This document shows, piece after piece, positions 11,383 through 21,775 of a stretch of 64,000 nt of DNA. This DNA comes from Fusibacter ferrireducens (lineage in GTDB: Bacteria; Bacillota; Clostridia; Peptostreptococcales; Acidaminobacteraceae): the NCBI RefSeq assembly GCF_015352425.1, contig NZ_JADKNH010000016.1, positions 1 through 64,000 on the forward strand, in the 5' to 3' direction. The notes beneath the pieces are model-generated. The model was not told where the DNA came from. It worked only from the letters and a program-made list of their open reading frames with translations, and ran no database searches. How positions within the stretch are numbered: the stretch's first letter is position 1; each line of letters opens with the position of its first letter. The translations under genes were made by a program, and so were the position numbers.

Positions 11383-12489
11383 TTATCTGGATATCCTACA
11401 AGGCAATACTAAATACGTATAGCTTTCGTGATCGATTGGTCTAATAATACAAGGACTCACATTATTGATCATTTCTAAATAAATTTCTTCACTGTCAATT
11501 ACTTTGAGTGCATCAATGAGATATTTAGGATTAAACCCAATTTCAAGGTCATTACCTTCCAATGCCACGCTTAGCTTTTCCATAGAACTGCCCATTTCAG
11601 AGCTAGAAGAAATTTTAATGAGATCATCTTTAATTTCTAATTTGATAGCCACATTTTTATTTTCTCTTGCCATTAAAAATGAACGATCGATACAAGTTAA
11701 AAATTGATCTGTATTGACTTTTGCAACAGATTTAAAATCGTTTGGCAATATTTGAGTATAATTTATAAATTCGCCTGCGAGTAGTCTGGAATATACTTTT
11801 AACGATTCAAAAGTAAAGAGTACTTGTTTATCATCAAAGGCAATTTTAAGATCTCCTTTGGATTCTACTTGAGACATAATTTTATTGATTTCATTTAATG
11901 TTTTACCTGGAACGACTGCTTTAGCATTTAAATTGGTTTTAATATGAGCACGTTTAATGGCCATTCTAAAGCCATCTATTGCAACCATATTAAATTTACT
12001 GTTTTCAATTTCAAGTAGAGCACCTGTTAATATGGGTCTAGACTCGTCTTGTGAAATGGCAAAGCTTGTCTGTTTAATCATGTTAGAAAAAAGTTCTTTA
12101 TCAATTTCAAAAGAATTCTGGTCTTCGATATTAGGCAATTCAGGATATTCAAGTCCTGGAAGACCTACGATTTTAAAACTGGATTCTAAACAATTAATGG
12201 TAATGACACTATTGTCATTGACTTCAATTTCAATTAAATTGTTGGGTAATTTTTTGATGAGTTCAGTGAGTATTCTAGATGGAATGACGATATTACCACT
12301 TTCAAAAACAGTTGCACTCATAAAAGTTTCTATGCTTAAACTTAAATCATTTCCGATTAATCTTATTTGATCACCTACAGTTTCAAAATAAATACCTGAT
12401 AATATAGGTAAAGTTGTCTTACTAGAAACGGCTTTTGAAACTAAATTAATAGCTGTTGATAATTCTTGCTGATTACATGAAAATTTCAT
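11383..12489 (-). CDS. dnaN: DNA polymerase III beta subunit (sliding clamp)
   Basis: Ring-shaped processivity clamp that tethers Pol III and other partners to DNA. The 368 residues cover three repeated clamp domains. The N-terminus MKFSCNQQELSTAINLVSKAV and the C-terminus YLVLPCRISR (ligand-pocket and MPMR-like end) match the family. Strong AAGGAGG before the ATG. It is separated from dnaA by about 225 nt that contain DnaA boxes and an unwinding-element candidate. Confidence 0.96.
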   Translation of the reverse strand: MKFSCNQQELSTAINLVSKAVSSKTTLPILSGIYFETVGDQIRLIGNDLSLSIETFMSATVFESGNIVIPSRILTELIKKLPNNLIEIEVNDNSVITINCLESSFKIVGLPGLEYPELPNIEDQNSFEIDKELFSNMIKQTSFAISQDESRPILTGALLEIENSKFNMVAIDGFRMAIKRAHIKTNLNAKAVVPGKTLNEINKIMSQVESKGDLKIAFDDKQVLFTFESLKVYSRLLAGEFINYTQILPNDFKSVAKVNTDQFLTCIDRSFLMARENKNVAIKLEIKDDLIKISSSSEMGSSMEKLSVALEGNDLEIGFNPKYLIDALKVIDSEEIYLEMINNVSPCIIRPIDHESYTYLVLPCRISR

Positions 12490-12530
12490 GGGTGATCCTC
12501 CTTTTATAAATATAAATTAGATAATTAATT

Positions 12531-12569
12531 TATTAGTAGTAGTAATAGGGGCTGTTGATTTGTGGAAAA
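12531..12569 (-). other. oriC unwinding element candidate (DnaA-trio repeat beside a DnaA box)
   Basis: Plus-strand trinucleotides TAG TAG TAG TAA TAG run from 12534 to 12548. A GGGGCTG GC cluster and then a DnaA box TGTGGAAAA (12561-12569) follow. Read in the dnaA-to-dnaN direction this is box, GC cluster, CTA-type trios and AT-rich DNA, the layout of the basal unwinding system described for Bacillus subtilis. DnaA is expected to load on the exposed strand here. Confidence 0.7.
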
Positions 12570-12613
12570 CTACTTCTAGACATGCAATAAACTCAAAATC
12601 ACTTGATTTATCC

Positions 12614-12700
12614 TGTGTATAAAAAGCATCGAAACAGTAAAATTGTCCACTGTGCATAAAAAAGAAAAATAGATAAGTTATACACAAAAAAGTTATGCAC
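12614..12700. other. DnaA-box cluster between dnaA and dnaN (oriC part 2)
   Basis: Four boxes match TTATNCACA: 12614-12622 and 12651-12659 in reverse orientation, 12677-12685 and 12692-12700 forward. With the box at 12561 they form the second half of a bipartite origin. A 63-codon open frame over this region has no support and is left out. Confidence 0.8.
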
Positions 12701-12714
12701 ATGTTCACAGGGGA

Positions 12715-14049
12715 TCACTCCCCTTTTATTTCTTTAATGATGCCGTCAATTCGATGTTTTAAATCAAAATCATTACTCATGTCGTTATTTATTTTTTCGC
12801 AAGCATGAATGACTGTTGTATGGTCACGACCACCGAATTCTTCGCCAATCTTAGGCAGTGAAAGGTCAGTTAATTCTCTAGAAATGTACATTGCGATTTG
12901 TCTGGGGTATGCAATTTGACGTGTTCTTTTTTTTGATTCAAAATCATCTATCTTCATATTGAAGTATTCAGCAACAGTGGCTTTAATCAAATCAATATCT
13001 ACTTTTCTTGCTTTTGAGGACGCGATTAAATCTTTAAGGGCTTCATTTGCAAGTGAAATATCAACATCTCTTTTGGTAAGTGTAGAGTATGCAACAACTC
13101 TATTAAGTGCACCTTCCAGTTCTCTGATATTTGATTTTATTTTGGAAGCAATAAATTCAAAGACCTCATTTGGAACATCAGCACGATCTCTTTCAGATTT
13201 TTTTCTCAATATGGCGATTCTCGTTTCAAAATCCGGTGCTTGAATATCAGATATCAATCCCCATTCAAAACGTGATCTCAATCGATCCTCAAGAGTTGGA
13301 ATTTCTTTAGGAGGTCTATCAGATGAAACAATGATTTGTTTGTTGTCTTCGTAAAGTGCGTTGAAAGTATGGAAAAACTCTTCTTGAGTACGTTCTTTAC
13401 CTGCAATAAATTGGATATCATCTACAAGTAAAACATCAACGGTTCTATATTTGTTTCTAAATTCTTCATTTTTATCATCTTTTATAGAATTGATGAGTTC
13501 ATTTGTAAATTTTTCACTGGAGACATAATAGATTTTGGCGTTTTTATTTTGAGACAAAATATAGTGGCCAATGGCATGCATTAAATGGGTTTTGCCAAGA
13601 CCAACGCCTCCATATATAAAAAGAGGATTATAAGCTTTAGCTGGCGATTCAGCAACTGCAAGTGATGCTGCATGTGCAAAACGATTGCTGTTTCCCACGA
13701 CAAATTCATTGAAGACATATCTTGGATTTAAATTTGTAGACTCTAAGAGATCATTGACTTCCTGCTCCATGGCAGCTTTATTTTTATCAAGTGTGTTTTC
13801 TTCAGGGATGATGTATTTTACGATAAAATCTTGATTGGTCACATGTTTGATGGTATTTTTAATCAAATCATTGTATCGCGTTTCTAAAACACTTCTATTT
13901 AGAACACTTAAAGTTTGTAAGATGATTGTATTACCTTCAATGGTGACTGGATCTATTGTTTCGATCCAAGTATTGAAACTGACAGTCATTAATTCATTTC
14001 TCATAATTTCCCTGGCTTGATCCCAAATGGTCTGCAAGTAATTATCCAT
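12715..14049 (-). CDS. dnaA: Chromosomal replication initiator protein DnaA
   Basis: AAA+ initiator that binds DnaA boxes and melts oriC. It has 444 residues. Domain I is at about 1-85. Walker A is at 147-154 (GGVGLGKT) and Walker B is [16 protein letters not shown]. The domain IV DNA-binding signature is [14 protein letters not shown] near the C-terminus. The ATG start has TAGGAGGAT. It is flanked on both sides by DnaA-box clusters, which also suggests autoregulation. Confidence 0.98.
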   Translation of the reverse strand: MDNYLQTIWDQAREIMRNELMTVSFNTWIETIDPVTIEGNTIILQTLSVLNRSVLETRYNDLIKNTIKHVTNQDFIVKYIIPEENTLDKNKAAMEQEVNDLLESTNLNPRYVFNEFVVGNSNRFAHAASLAVAESPAKAYNPLFIYGGVGLGKTHLMHAIGHYILSQNKNAKIYYVSSEKFTNELINSIKDDKNEEFRNKYRTVDVLLVDDIQFIAGKERTQEEFFHTFNALYEDNKQIIVSSDRPPKEIPTLEDRLRSRFEWGLISDIQAPDFETRIAILRKKSERDRADVPNEVFEFIASKIKSNIRELEGALNRVVAYSTLTKRDVDISLANEALKDLIASSKARKVDIDLIKATVAEYFNMKIDDFESKKRTRQIAYPRQIAMYISRELTDLSLPKIGEEFGGRDHTTVIHACEKINNDMSNDFDLKHRIDGIIKEIKGE

Positions 14050-14074
14050 GTGTTATCCTCCTAATTGCTAATAG

Positions 14075-14442
14075 TTATCCACAAATAAATGTTAATATTG
14101 TTGATAGTTTAAAAAGTGGCATTACAAATTTCAAATGTATAAAATTGTGGATAAATATGATCCAATTAGACTTATCAACAGAAAATAGTCGATTTTATCA
14201 ACAGTATCAACAGTGAAATATGCAAAAAGTCAAAAAAAAATTGATAAATAATCAACATATCATACTTATCCACAACTTTATCTCTAAGAAAACGGTAAAT
14301 TGTTAGTACAAATTATTTTACCAAAGAATAAGGTTTTTTTCAAACTTATCCACAAAAAATAATATTAAATTTGAGATTTTTAAGTTGTGGATATATTTTT
14401 TGAAATTAAAAAAATTTTTTTTCAATATAAAATTGTGGATAA
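14075..14442. other. oriC: Replication origin oriC, DnaA-box cluster upstream of dnaA
   Basis: Perfect TTATCCACA boxes lie at 14075-14083, 14266-14274 and 14346-14354 (forward) and at 14146-14154 and 14434-14442 (reverse). Near matches are TTATCAACA at 14172 and 14195, GTATCAACA at 14205 and TGTGGATAT at 14386. The DNA is very AT-rich, especially 14401-14430. Transcription diverges here: dnaA leftward, rpmH rightward. This fills the 615-nt gap between the two genes. Confidence 0.93.
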
Positions 14443-14565
14443 CTTGATTTTTTTTGCACAATCGTTTTAAAAATATACTACATGAGTTTATAGACTATTT
14501 ATGTATTACTATATATAGTAGAAAACGGATTAATTTATAGAGTTTGAATTACTTTGTGTTATAAC

Positions 14566-14594
14566 TTGACAGGTGGAGTCCTTCAAGTTATAAT
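14566..14594 (+). promoter_or_regulatory. Consensus sigma-A promoter for rpmH-rnpA
   Basis: TTGACA (14566-14571), exactly 17 nt, TATAAT (14589-14594). Both hexamers are perfect. It should give a leader of about 65 nt before rpmH. Confidence 0.93.
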
Positions 14595-14664
14595 ATTTTA
14601 GCGGACTTGTGTAGAAATTTTGTTAACATATATAATTTGTTTACAACTAAGGAGGTGTCTGGTA

Positions 14665-14799
14665 ATGAAGCAAACTTTTCAACCTAAGAAGAGACAAAGA
14701 AAAGTTGAGCATGGATTTAGAAAAAGAATGAAATCAAGCTCAGGTAGAAATATTCTTAAATCAAGAAGAAGAAAAGGTAGAAAACAATTATCTGCTTAA
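14665..14799 (+). CDS. rpmH: 50S ribosomal protein L34
   Basis: A 44-residue, highly basic ribosomal protein of the large subunit. It begins [13 protein letters not shown], contains HGFRKRMKS and ends [11 protein letters not shown], all typical of bL34. The ribosome-binding site AAGGAGGTG is at 14649-14657. It is the first gene of the rightward oriC-proximal operon and directly precedes rnpA, as in nearly all bacteria. Confidence 0.97.
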   Translation: MKQTFQPKKRQRKVEHGFRKRMKSSSGRNILKSRRRKGRKQLSA

Positions 14800-14805
14800 T
14801 GGATG

Positions 14806-14834
14806 AAAAGACCGCAGTCAGTGGTCTTTTTTTA
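14806..14834 (+). terminator. Hairpin with T run after rpmH (terminator or attenuator)
   Basis: AAAGACC pairs with GGTCTTT across a short loop, followed by seven T residues. It lies between rpmH and rnpA. It could lower rnpA transcription relative to the abundant L34 mRNA. Confidence 0.7.
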
Positions 14835-14894
14835 CAATGTATTTTTATTAAAAAAATGAGTATGGTTCGTCTTTAGGATTAAATTGGAGGTCTT

Positions 14895-15227
14895 ATGACT
14901 TATGAAAGTTTGAAGAAACCTTCAGAGTTTAGTAAGGTATATAAAAGAGGAAAATCCTTTGTAGACAAGTATCTAGTAATGTATATTTTACCTAACAAAC
15001 TTGGATATACTCGTGTAGGGTTATCGGTAAGTAAAAAAGTTGGAAACAGTGTTAGACGCAATAGAGTAAAGAGATTGATTAGAGAATCTTTTCGTTTGAA
15101 TTATCTGAGTGATAATAGTTATGATATAATTTTTATAGCGCGTGTGAGATCAAATAACGCAGATTATTTTAAAATTGAAAAATCTATGAAATTTTTATTA
15201 AATAAAATGATTCGTAAGCGTGATTGA
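14895..15227 (+). CDS. rnpA: Ribonuclease P protein component
   Basis: Protein subunit of RNase P, which helps the catalytic RNA remove tRNA 5' leaders. It has 110 basic residues with the RNR motif ([17 protein letters not shown]) and the N-terminal region [22 protein letters not shown] precedes the start. The next gene, yidD, overlaps its end. The catalytic RNA (rnpB) is not in the window. Confidence 0.96.
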   Translation: MTYESLKKPSEFSKVYKRGKSFVDKYLVMYILPNKLGYTRVGLSVSKKVGNSVRRNRVKRLIRESFRLNYLSDNSYDIIFIARVRSNNADYFKIEKSMKFLLNKMIRKRD

Positions 15228-15228
15228 A

Positions 15229-15438
15229 ATGAAATATGTTATGATATTTATAATTAAATTATATCAAAAATATATATCCCCACTATTAGGTAGTAATTGT
15301 AGATTTCTGCCTACGTGCTCTCAATATTCTTTAGAGGCGATAGAGAAATATGGGGCAATCAAGGGTGGCTTTCTCAGTGTGAAAAGAATTTCAAAGTGCC
15401 ATCCCTTTCATCCAGGTGGGTATGATCCATTAGAATAG
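15229..15438 (+). CDS. yidD: Membrane protein insertion efficiency factor YidD
   Basis: Small amphipathic protein associated with YidC-dependent membrane insertion. The 70 residues include the conserved [10 protein letters not shown] and the tail [16 protein letters not shown] at 15220 inside rnpA could add three residues; the ATG at 15229 fits the family. It lies between rnpA and yidC, the standard arrangement, and is probably translationally coupled to rnpA. Confidence 0.92.
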   Translation: MKYVMIFIIKLYQKYISPLLGSNCRFLPTCSQYSLEAIEKYGAIKGGFLSVKRISKCHPFHPGGYDPLE

Positions 15439-15458
15439 TATATTAGGAGGAAAATTCA

Positions 15459-16175
15459 TTGGCGATATTTGCGCAATTTTTTGGTTACTTATTGGGGTTA
15501 ATTTTTAACTTGGTAAAAGATTATGGTGTAGCGATTATTATATTTACATTGATAACAAAATTGATTTTGTTGCCATTGACGTTCAAACAGTTAAAATCTT
15601 CTAAAGAAATGGCAGCAATTCAACCTAAGATAAAAGAAATTCAAGATAAATACAAGGGCAATCAAGAAAAAATACAACAACTCACAATGGAACTTTATAA
15701 AGAACATAATTATAATCCATTAAGCGGTTGTTTACCTATTTTGATTCAAATGCCAATTATCATTGGCCTTTTTACTGCTTTAAGACAACCTGAGCTCTAT
15801 GTGTTTTCTGGAAATCCAGAGTTGCTTGTCAGTGCAACGCAAGACGCTTTTTTGTGGGTTCCGAATCTGGCGCTGCCTGATCTAATTGGAAATGTTCTAC
15901 CTAATGGTCCGGAATGGCTCATTGCATTACCGGGTCTTTTACCAATTACATCAGCTGCATTAACATATTTCCAAATGTCAACAATGAATACAGCGCCTGC
16001 TGCGGAAGGTGCTGCGAATACTCAAATGAAGGTAATGCAAACAGTTTTCCCAGTAATGATTCTATTTTGGGGTAAAAGTCTGTCAGCGGGTCTGATTTTA
16101 TATTGGACGATTGGTAACTTATTCCAAATTGGTCAACAATATATTATGAATAGACAAGTTAAGGGGGATGCATAG
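15459..16175 (+). CDS. yidC: Membrane protein insertase YidC/Oxa1
   Basis: Inserts membrane proteins alone or with Sec. It has 238 residues and is a short form without a large extracytoplasmic domain or a clear lipobox. About five membrane segments are visible. Between the first two is a charged cytoplasmic hairpin (KSSKEMAAIQPKIKEIQDKY), followed by NPLSGCLPILIQMPI. The start is TTG with AGGAGG 8 nt upstream. It is followed immediately by khpB. Clostridia often have a second YidC; only one is in this window. Confidence 0.94.
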   Translation: MAIFAQFFGYLLGLIFNLVKDYGVAIIIFTLITKLILLPLTFKQLKSSKEMAAIQPKIKEIQDKYKGNQEKIQQLTMELYKEHNYNPLSGCLPILIQMPIIIGLFTALRQPELYVFSGNPELLVSATQDAFLWVPNLALPDLIGNVLPNGPEWLIALPGLLPITSAALTYFQMSTMNTAPAAEGAANTQMKVMQTVFPVMILFWGKSLSAGLILYWTIGNLFQIGQQYIMNRQVKGDA

Positions 16176-16178
16176 TAC

Positions 16179-16814
16179 ATGAAATTTGTCGAAAAATATG
16201 GTAAGAGTGTTGAAGAAGCACTTAGACTTGCTTTAATTGAACTCGATGCCAACCGAGATGAGGTTGAGTATGAGATTATTGAAGAAGGTTCTAAAGGATT
16301 TTTAGGTTTTGGTGCTAAAGAAACTAAGATTAGAGTGAGTAAAAAACATAATGCTGCGGATATAGCACAGACCTTTTTAGCAAGTATGTTAAGTGAAATG
16401 AATATTTCTGCAAATATAACTGCTGAATTATATGATGATAATCTTTCTATTAATATGGAAGGTGAAGACATGGCCATCTTGATAGGAAAAAGAGGACAAA
16501 CACTGGATTCTTTACAATATCTTATCAGTTTAGTGGTCAATAAAAATAGAGATGAATATGTAAGAGTTGTGCTGGATACAGAAAATTATAGGATGAAACG
16601 TAAAGAGACACTTGAAAATTTGGCTGGAAAACTTGCTTTTAAAGTTAAAAAGTCTAGAAAAAATGTGATCTTGGAACCGATGAATCCTTATGAAAGACGT
16701 ATTATTCATTCGGCACTTCAAAATAATCCGTTTGTCAGCACAAAATCTGAAGGGGATGAACCTTTCAGAAAAGTTGTTATCTATTATGATTATAAAAAGA
16801 ATAGAGCTAACTAA
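16179..16814 (+). CDS. khpB: RNA-binding protein KhpB/Jag (EloR)
   Basis: The 211-residue protein has a Jag N-terminal domain (EKYGKSVEEALRLALIEL), a KH domain (about 70-140, with IGKRGQTLDSLQYL) and a C-terminal R3H domain (NPYERRIIHSALQNN). The family binds RNA with KhpA and affects cell elongation and division in Firmicutes. It starts 3 nt after yidC. Confidence 0.92.
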   Translation: MKFVEKYGKSVEEALRLALIELDANRDEVEYEIIEEGSKGFLGFGAKETKIRVSKKHNAADIAQTFLASMLSEMNISANITAELYDDNLSINMEGEDMAILIGKRGQTLDSLQYLISLVVNKNRDEYVRVVLDTENYRMKRKETLENLAGKLAFKVKKSRKNVILEPMNPYERRIIHSALQNNPFVSTKSEGDEPFRKVVIYYDYKKNRAN

Positions 16815-16819
16815 TCCAA

Positions 16820-16850
16820 TAACCCAGTTAACCACTGGGTTATATTTTAA
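16820..16850 (+). terminator. Hairpin after khpB (weak terminator or attenuator)
   Basis: A 9-bp perfect stem (16820-16828 with 16834-16842) and a 5-nt loop. Only a mixed T/A tail follows, so read-through into mnmE is likely. Confidence 0.5.
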
Positions 16851-16873
16851 TTTGTAATTTAGGAGTGATTAAA

Positions 16874-18247
16874 TTGTTATTTGATACAATTACAGCTATT
16901 TCCACACCTTTAGGAGAAGGTGCCATTGGCATTGTGCGCATGAGTGGCCCAGACTCTTTTCAAATATTATCTGAAATTTTTAAACCCTTTAAAAAATCCA
17001 ATGACGTTTTAGAAAATCGAAAAATGTACTATGGTCACATCTTTAATAATGCCAAAATGATAGATGAGGTCATGGTTGTCAAATTGCCTTCAAGTGGTTC
17101 TTACACCATGGAAGATGTGGTAGAGATAAACTGTCATGGTGGCATGATGCCACTTCGAGAAATTTTGGCGCTCATTTTATCAAAAGGCGCAAGGATGGCT
17201 GACAAGGGTGAATTTACAAAACGTGCTTTTCTAAATGGCAGAATAGATCTTGCACAGGCTGAATCCGTGATGGATCTCATCAGTGCTAAGACTGAAATTG
17301 GGTTTGATGTTGCAATGCACCAACTCAAGGGTCATTTGTCTGAAAAGATAACGCAGTATAGAGACAATCTCATCGGTTTAATGGCTGAAATTGAAGTTTC
17401 CATTGATTATCCTGAAGAAGATATAGAGGAAATTACTTATTCAAAGATTGAATCCACTCTCGCTAACATAAAAAATCATTTAAATGACATTCTTGAAAAG
17501 TCAAAATCGGGTAAAATTATAAGAGAGGGTTTAAAAACGGTGATCGTTGGCAAACCTAATGTTGGCAAATCGAGTTTAATGAATGCTCTTCTTAAGGATT
17601 CAAGAGCAATTGTAACTGAAATTCCCGGAACAACCCGGGATGTCATTGAGGAATACATGAATATTTCAGGCATACCGATTAAATTAATGGATACAGCAGG
17701 TATTCGTGATACTGAAGATCTTGTTGAAAAGATTGGTGTACAAAAATCTAAGTTCTATTTTAATGAAGCGGATTTGATTATTTTCGTTTTAGATGCCTCT
17801 GTTGCTTTAACAAAGGAAGATCATGAGATCATGTCTCTCGTCAAAAATAAGCATGCCATTGTAATCATCAATAAAACAGATCTTGAAAGTAAAATAGATA
17901 TGAATGCGATCCATTCTGTACTAATGGACAAAACGATTATTAAGGCATCTATTCAAAACGAGCTTGGTATCGAAGCGTTGGAAAATGAAATTAAGAATAT
18001 GGTTTTTGGCAATGAAGTCGAGGTAAATTACACAGATATTATGAGCAATGCAAGACATATTCAATTGGTTAAGGATGCTGAAAAGAACATCTCTGATGCT
18101 CTGAATGCAGTACATTCGGGAATGCCGTATGATTTTATTGAAGTGGATGTAAAAAATGCAATTTTAAATTTAGGGCATATTACTGGAGAAAGTGTCGAGG
18201 AAGATCTTATGAACACTATTTTTAGTAATTTCTGTTTAGGAAAGTAG
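16874..18247 (+). CDS. mnmE: tRNA-5-carboxymethylaminomethyl-2-thiouridine GTPase MnmE
   Basis: GTPase that forms a complex with MnmG to modify U34 of several tRNAs. The P-loop is at residues 226-233 (GKPNVGKS), the switch region contains PGTTRDVI and DTAG, and the C-terminal FCLGK is a variant of the family's CIGK. The TTG at 16874 lies 8 nt after AGGAG and gives the family-typical N-terminus [23 protein letters not shown] at 16865 would overlap the ribosome-binding site. The length is 457 residues, and mnmG follows by 10 nt. Confidence 0.96.
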   Translation: MLFDTITAISTPLGEGAIGIVRMSGPDSFQILSEIFKPFKKSNDVLENRKMYYGHIFNNAKMIDEVMVVKLPSSGSYTMEDVVEINCHGGMMPLREILALILSKGARMADKGEFTKRAFLNGRIDLAQAESVMDLISAKTEIGFDVAMHQLKGHLSEKITQYRDNLIGLMAEIEVSIDYPEEDIEEITYSKIESTLANIKNHLNDILEKSKSGKIIREGLKTVIVGKPNVGKSSLMNALLKDSRAIVTEIPGTTRDVIEEYMNISGIPIKLMDTAGIRDTEDLVEKIGVQKSKFYFNEADLIIFVLDASVALTKEDHEIMSLVKNKHAIVIINKTDLESKIDMNAIHSVLMDKTIIKASIQNELGIEALENEIKNMVFGNEVEVNYTDIMSNARHIQLVKDAEKNISDALNAVHSGMPYDFIEVDVKNAILNLGHITGESVEEDLMNTIFSNFCLGK

Positions 18248-18257
18248 AGGAATCATA

Positions 18258-20141
18258 ATGCTTAGAACTTTTGACGCTGGATATTTTGAATGTATAGTAA
18301 TTGGTGCAGGTCATGCCGGATGTGAAGCTGCTCTTGCAAGTGCGAGAATGGGTGTTAAAACTCTGATTTTATCTATCAATTTGGATTCAATAGCAATGAT
18401 GCCTTGTAACCCTTCTATTGGAGGGACTGGAAAGGGACATCTTGTAAAAGAAATTGATGCGCTCGGTGGAGAAATGGGTCTTAATATTGACAAATCTTTT
18501 GTTCAAAGCAAGATGCTCAACAGTTCAAAAGGACCTGCTGTTCATTCCTTACGTGCGCAAGCAGATAAACATCAATATCATACGGAAATGAAGAAAGTGC
18601 TTGAAAATACGGAGAATCTTTATGTGAAACAGGCTGAAGTAACTGCTTTAATCATTGAAGATCATAAAATAAAAGGTGTTATTACAAGTATAGGTTCTCG
18701 GTATAGATGTGATGTTGCTGTATTATCAACTGGAACTTATCTAGGGAGTACTATTTTTATAGGAGATGCACAGCTTAAGTGTGGCCCCAATGGTCTTTCT
18801 GGTTCATATGAGTTAGTGGATAGTTTAAATCAGCATGAATTTGATTTAAGGCGATTTAAGACGGGGACACCTGCACGTGTGGATAAGAGGTCATTAGATT
18901 TTGATAAAATGGAAGTTCAATGGGGAGATCAAGATTATGAATTATTTTCTTTCATGAATGATGACATAAAAATTGAAGAGCTACCCTGCTGGTTAACCTA
19001 TACCAATAATGTGACACATGAAATTATACTCAATAATTTAGATAAATCAGGATTATTTACTGGTGTGATTGAAGGTACTGGGCCCAGATATTGTCCTTCT
19101 ATTGAAACAAAGCTGCAGAGATTTACTGATAAGCCGAGACATCAGCTTTTTATCGAACCTGAGGGTAGAGATACCAATGAAATGTATATTCAGGGGATGT
19201 CCACGAGTTTGGCTGAGGATGTTCAATTGGCCTTCATGAGATCTATTCCAGGCATGGAAGCATGTGAAATTATGAGGCCAGCGTATGCAATTGAATATGA
19301 TTGTATCAATCCTTTAATGCTCAATCTTTCTTTAGAGCTCAAGACAGTGGATGGTCTTTTTTCAGCAGGTCAATTTAATGGGACTTCAGGTTATGAAGAA
19401 GCAGCAGCGCAGGGATTGATTGCAGGTATAAATGCAGCATTAAAATTTAAAGGTAAGGAGCCTTTTATATTAGATCGTTCTGAAGCTTATATAGGCGTAT
19501 TAATTGATGATCTCGTGACTAAGGGAACAGATGAGCCCTATAGAATGATGACTTCTAGAGCGGAATATAGATTGATTTTAAGACAGGATAATGCAGATTT
19601 AAGGTTGACGCAAAAGGGCTATGATATCGGTCTCGTCAACGAAGATCGTTATTTAAGATTTCAAAAGAAACTTGAAATGATTGATCAAGAATACAAGCGT
19701 ATTCAATCAGTCAATTTGAAAATGGAATCTTTAAATGAAGTGTTACTTTCAATTGAAAGCAGTCCTGTAACACAGGGCACTAAATTGATCGATATACTAA
19801 GAAGACCTGAAGTTTTTTATAAACATCTTGAAGATATTGATGAGACTAGACCTGAAGCGCTGACGAAGGATGTTATTAAACAAATTGAAGTATCTGTGAA
19901 ATACGAGGGATATATTAAAAAACAGATGAGTCAAATTGAAAAGTTCAAAGCGCTTGAAGAAAAAAAATTACCGGTGGATCTTAATTATAATGCCATAGAG
20001 AGTTTAAGATTGGAAGCAAGGCAAAAATTATCTGAAATTAAGCCAGATTCAATTGGTCAAGCTTCTAGAATTTCAGGTGTGTCACCATCTGATATATCTG
20101 TTCTGTTGGTATATATGGAGCAACAAAGGAGAAGAAAGTAA
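18258..20141 (+). CDS. mnmG: tRNA uridine-5-carboxymethylaminomethyl modification enzyme MnmG (GidA)
   Basis: FAD-binding partner of MnmE; it uses FAD, NADH and methylene-tetrahydrofolate. It has 627 residues. The dinucleotide fold is at residues 16-21 (GAGHAG). Further family signatures are [21 protein letters not shown] and [13 protein letters not shown]. Its stop codon is directly followed by the rsmG start. The order mnmE-mnmG-rsmG-parA-parB is conserved near oriC. Confidence 0.97.
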   Translation: MLRTFDAGYFECIVIGAGHAGCEAALASARMGVKTLILSINLDSIAMMPCNPSIGGTGKGHLVKEIDALGGEMGLNIDKSFVQSKMLNSSKGPAVHSLRAQADKHQYHTEMKKVLENTENLYVKQAEVTALIIEDHKIKGVITSIGSRYRCDVAVLSTGTYLGSTIFIGDAQLKCGPNGLSGSYELVDSLNQHEFDLRRFKTGTPARVDKRSLDFDKMEVQWGDQDYELFSFMNDDIKIEELPCWLTYTNNVTHEIILNNLDKSGLFTGVIEGTGPRYCPSIETKLQRFTDKPRHQLFIEPEGRDTNEMYIQGMSTSLAEDVQLAFMRSIPGMEACEIMRPAYAIEYDCINPLMLNLSLELKTVDGLFSAGQFNGTSGYEEAAAQGLIAGINAALKFKGKEPFILDRSEAYIGVLIDDLVTKGTDEPYRMMTSRAEYRLILRQDNADLRLTQKGYDIGLVNEDRYLRFQKKLEMIDQEYKRIQSVNLKMESLNEVLLSIESSPVTQGTKLIDILRRPEVFYKHLEDIDETRPEALTKDVIKQIEVSVKYEGYIKKQMSQIEKFKALEEKKLPVDLNYNAIESLRLEARQKLSEIKPDSIGQASRISGVSPSDISVLLVYMEQQRRRK

Positions 20142-20843
20142 ATGATTAATAATTTATTTGAATCCATGAATTTTGATCTCTCAAAAGCTCAATATGAAAA
20201 ATTAGAGAAGTACTATTCTTTTTTAGTCAGCGAAAATGAAAAGTATAATTTGACCGCAATAATTGAGTATAAGGATGTTTTTATAAAGCATTTTATGGAT
20301 TCCATGCTCATTAAAAATATTGGTATTGACATAAATAATAAAAATATTATGGATGTTGGCACTGGTGCAGGTTTTCCTTCATTGCCGATTAAGATATTAG
20401 AACCAACCATAGAAGTAACTGGGCTTGATTCTTTAAATAAGAGAATTACTTTTCTAAATCAGTTAGTAGACACACTTGAATTAGATAATTGTCATTTTAT
20501 TCATGGTAGGGCTGAAGATTTTGGACAGGATAAAAAATATAGAGAAGTCTATGATATCGCTGTTTCTAGAGCAGTTGCAGAGCTTAGATTGTTATTAGAA
20601 TTGGTAATGCCCTTTGTAAAAACAAATGGTTACTTTATTGCCTATAAGAGTATTAAGACAAAAACGGAGCTCAATGATGCACAGAATGCTTTTAAATGTA
20701 TGAAATCAAAATTGGTTGATGTTAAGGAAATCATTTTACCAGAGGGTTTTGGTAAAAGAGATCTTTTGATTATACAGAAAATGGGTAATATTGAAAAAAA
20801 ATATCCCAGAAAAGCGGGTGTGCCTAAGAAAAATCCACTCTAA
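20142..20843 (+). CDS. rsmG: 16S rRNA (guanine-N7)-methyltransferase RsmG
   Basis: SAM-dependent enzyme that methylates N7 of a guanine in the 530 loop of 16S rRNA (G527 in E. coli). It has 233 residues. The SAM motif is DVGTGAGFPSLPIKI, and the C-terminal segment RKAGVPKKNPL is a family hallmark. Its start codon abuts the mnmG stop with no gap, indicating translational coupling. Confidence 0.95.
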   Translation: MINNLFESMNFDLSKAQYEKLEKYYSFLVSENEKYNLTAIIEYKDVFIKHFMDSMLIKNIGIDINNKNIMDVGTGAGFPSLPIKILEPTIEVTGLDSLNKRITFLNQLVDTLELDNCHFIHGRAEDFGQDKKYREVYDIAVSRAVAELRLLLELVMPFVKTNGYFIAYKSIKTKTELNDAQNAFKCMKSKLVDVKEIILPEGFGKRDLLIIQKMGNIEKKYPRKAGVPKKNPL

Positions 20844-20900
20844 ATTATATTCCATAATATGTAATTTAATTTATGTAGATATTCGATCTAACCATTTTGA

Positions 20901-20950
20901 AGAAATAAGTTGCCAATCTTATAGTTTGGGTTCTTATTTCTTTTTTATTT
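20901..20950 (+). terminator. Terminator after rsmG
   Basis: A 9-bp stem (20901-20909 with 20933-20941), a 23-nt loop and a T-rich tail. A TATAAT at 20964-20969 just beyond it may be the -10 of a promoter for parA-parB, though no good -35 is visible. Confidence 0.65.
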
Positions 20951-20998
20951 CAATTTTTTTTAGTATAATGAATATAGTATCTTATATAGGAGGTATAC

Positions 20999-21775
20999 AT
21001 GGGAAAGTCGATTGCGGTATTCAATCAAAAGGGCGGTGTAGGTAAAACAACAACTGCTGTTAATTTGGCGGCTGGCCTTGCGCAGTTAGGTCGGAAGGTT
21101 TTGCTTATAGATAATGATCCACAAGGTAATTTGACAAGTGGTGTTGGCGTGGATAAATACAATGTGGATTACTCTATATACGAAGTTCTTATTAATAATG
21201 TGCCAATTACTTCTGCAATTGTTCAAACACAATTTGATAACTTATCGATTTTGCCTGGAAGTGTCGATTTGGCAGGTGCTGAAATTGAAATTATTGAGTT
21301 GGAGAATAGAGAGACTTTGCTAAAGAGATGTTTAAGTGAAATTAAATCAGATTTTGATTACTTAATTATTGATTGTCCACCCTCTCTTGGTATGTTAACA
21401 ATCAATGCACTTGTTGCCGTGGATAGTGTCATTATTCCAATTCAATGTGAATATTATGCACTTGAGGGCGTTAGTCAACTTTTAAATACTTTCAATTTAA
21501 TTAAGCAGAGTATAAATCCTGAAATTGAAATACAAGGTGTTCTTCTGAGTATGTTTGATGGTAGAACCAATTTATCAATCCAAGTTGTTGAGGAAGTAAA
21601 AAAACACTTTAGAGATCTGGTTTATTCTACTATTATTCCTAGAAATATCAGATTAGCTGAGGCACCAAGTTTTGGATTACCTATTATGCACTATGATTCA
21701 AAATCAAAGGGTGCGATAGCTTATATGGATTTAGCTGAGGAGTTTATGGAATTAGAGGAGTTGAGATATGAATAA
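20999..21775 (+). CDS. parA: Chromosome-partitioning ATPase ParA (Soj)
   Basis: ParA/MinD-family ATPase acting with ParB-parS in origin segregation and, as in Bacillus Soj, on DnaA. It has 258 residues. The deviant Walker A is KGGVGKTTT at residues 11-19, with Walker B FDYLIIDCPPSLG. AGGAGG lies 6 nt before the ATG. It overlaps parB by 8 nt. Confidence 0.95.
   Translation: MGKSIAVFNQKGGVGKTTTAVNLAAGLAQLGRKVLLIDNDPQGNLTSGVGVDKYNVDYSIYEVLINNVPITSAIVQTQFDNLSILPGSVDLAGAEIEIIELENRETLLKRCLSEIKSDFDYLIIDCPPSLGMLTINALVAVDSVIIPIQCEYYALEGVSQLLNTFNLIKQSINPEIEIQGVLLSMFDGRTNLSIQVVEEVKKHFRDLVYSTIIPRNIRLAEAPSFGLPIMHYDSKSKGAIAYMDLAEEFMELEELRYE

Noticed and set aside
12517-12708. 63-codon frame between dnaA and dnaN
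   Set aside because: It covers DnaA boxes and the unwinding element. Its composition reflects repeated TTATNCACA sites rather than a protein.
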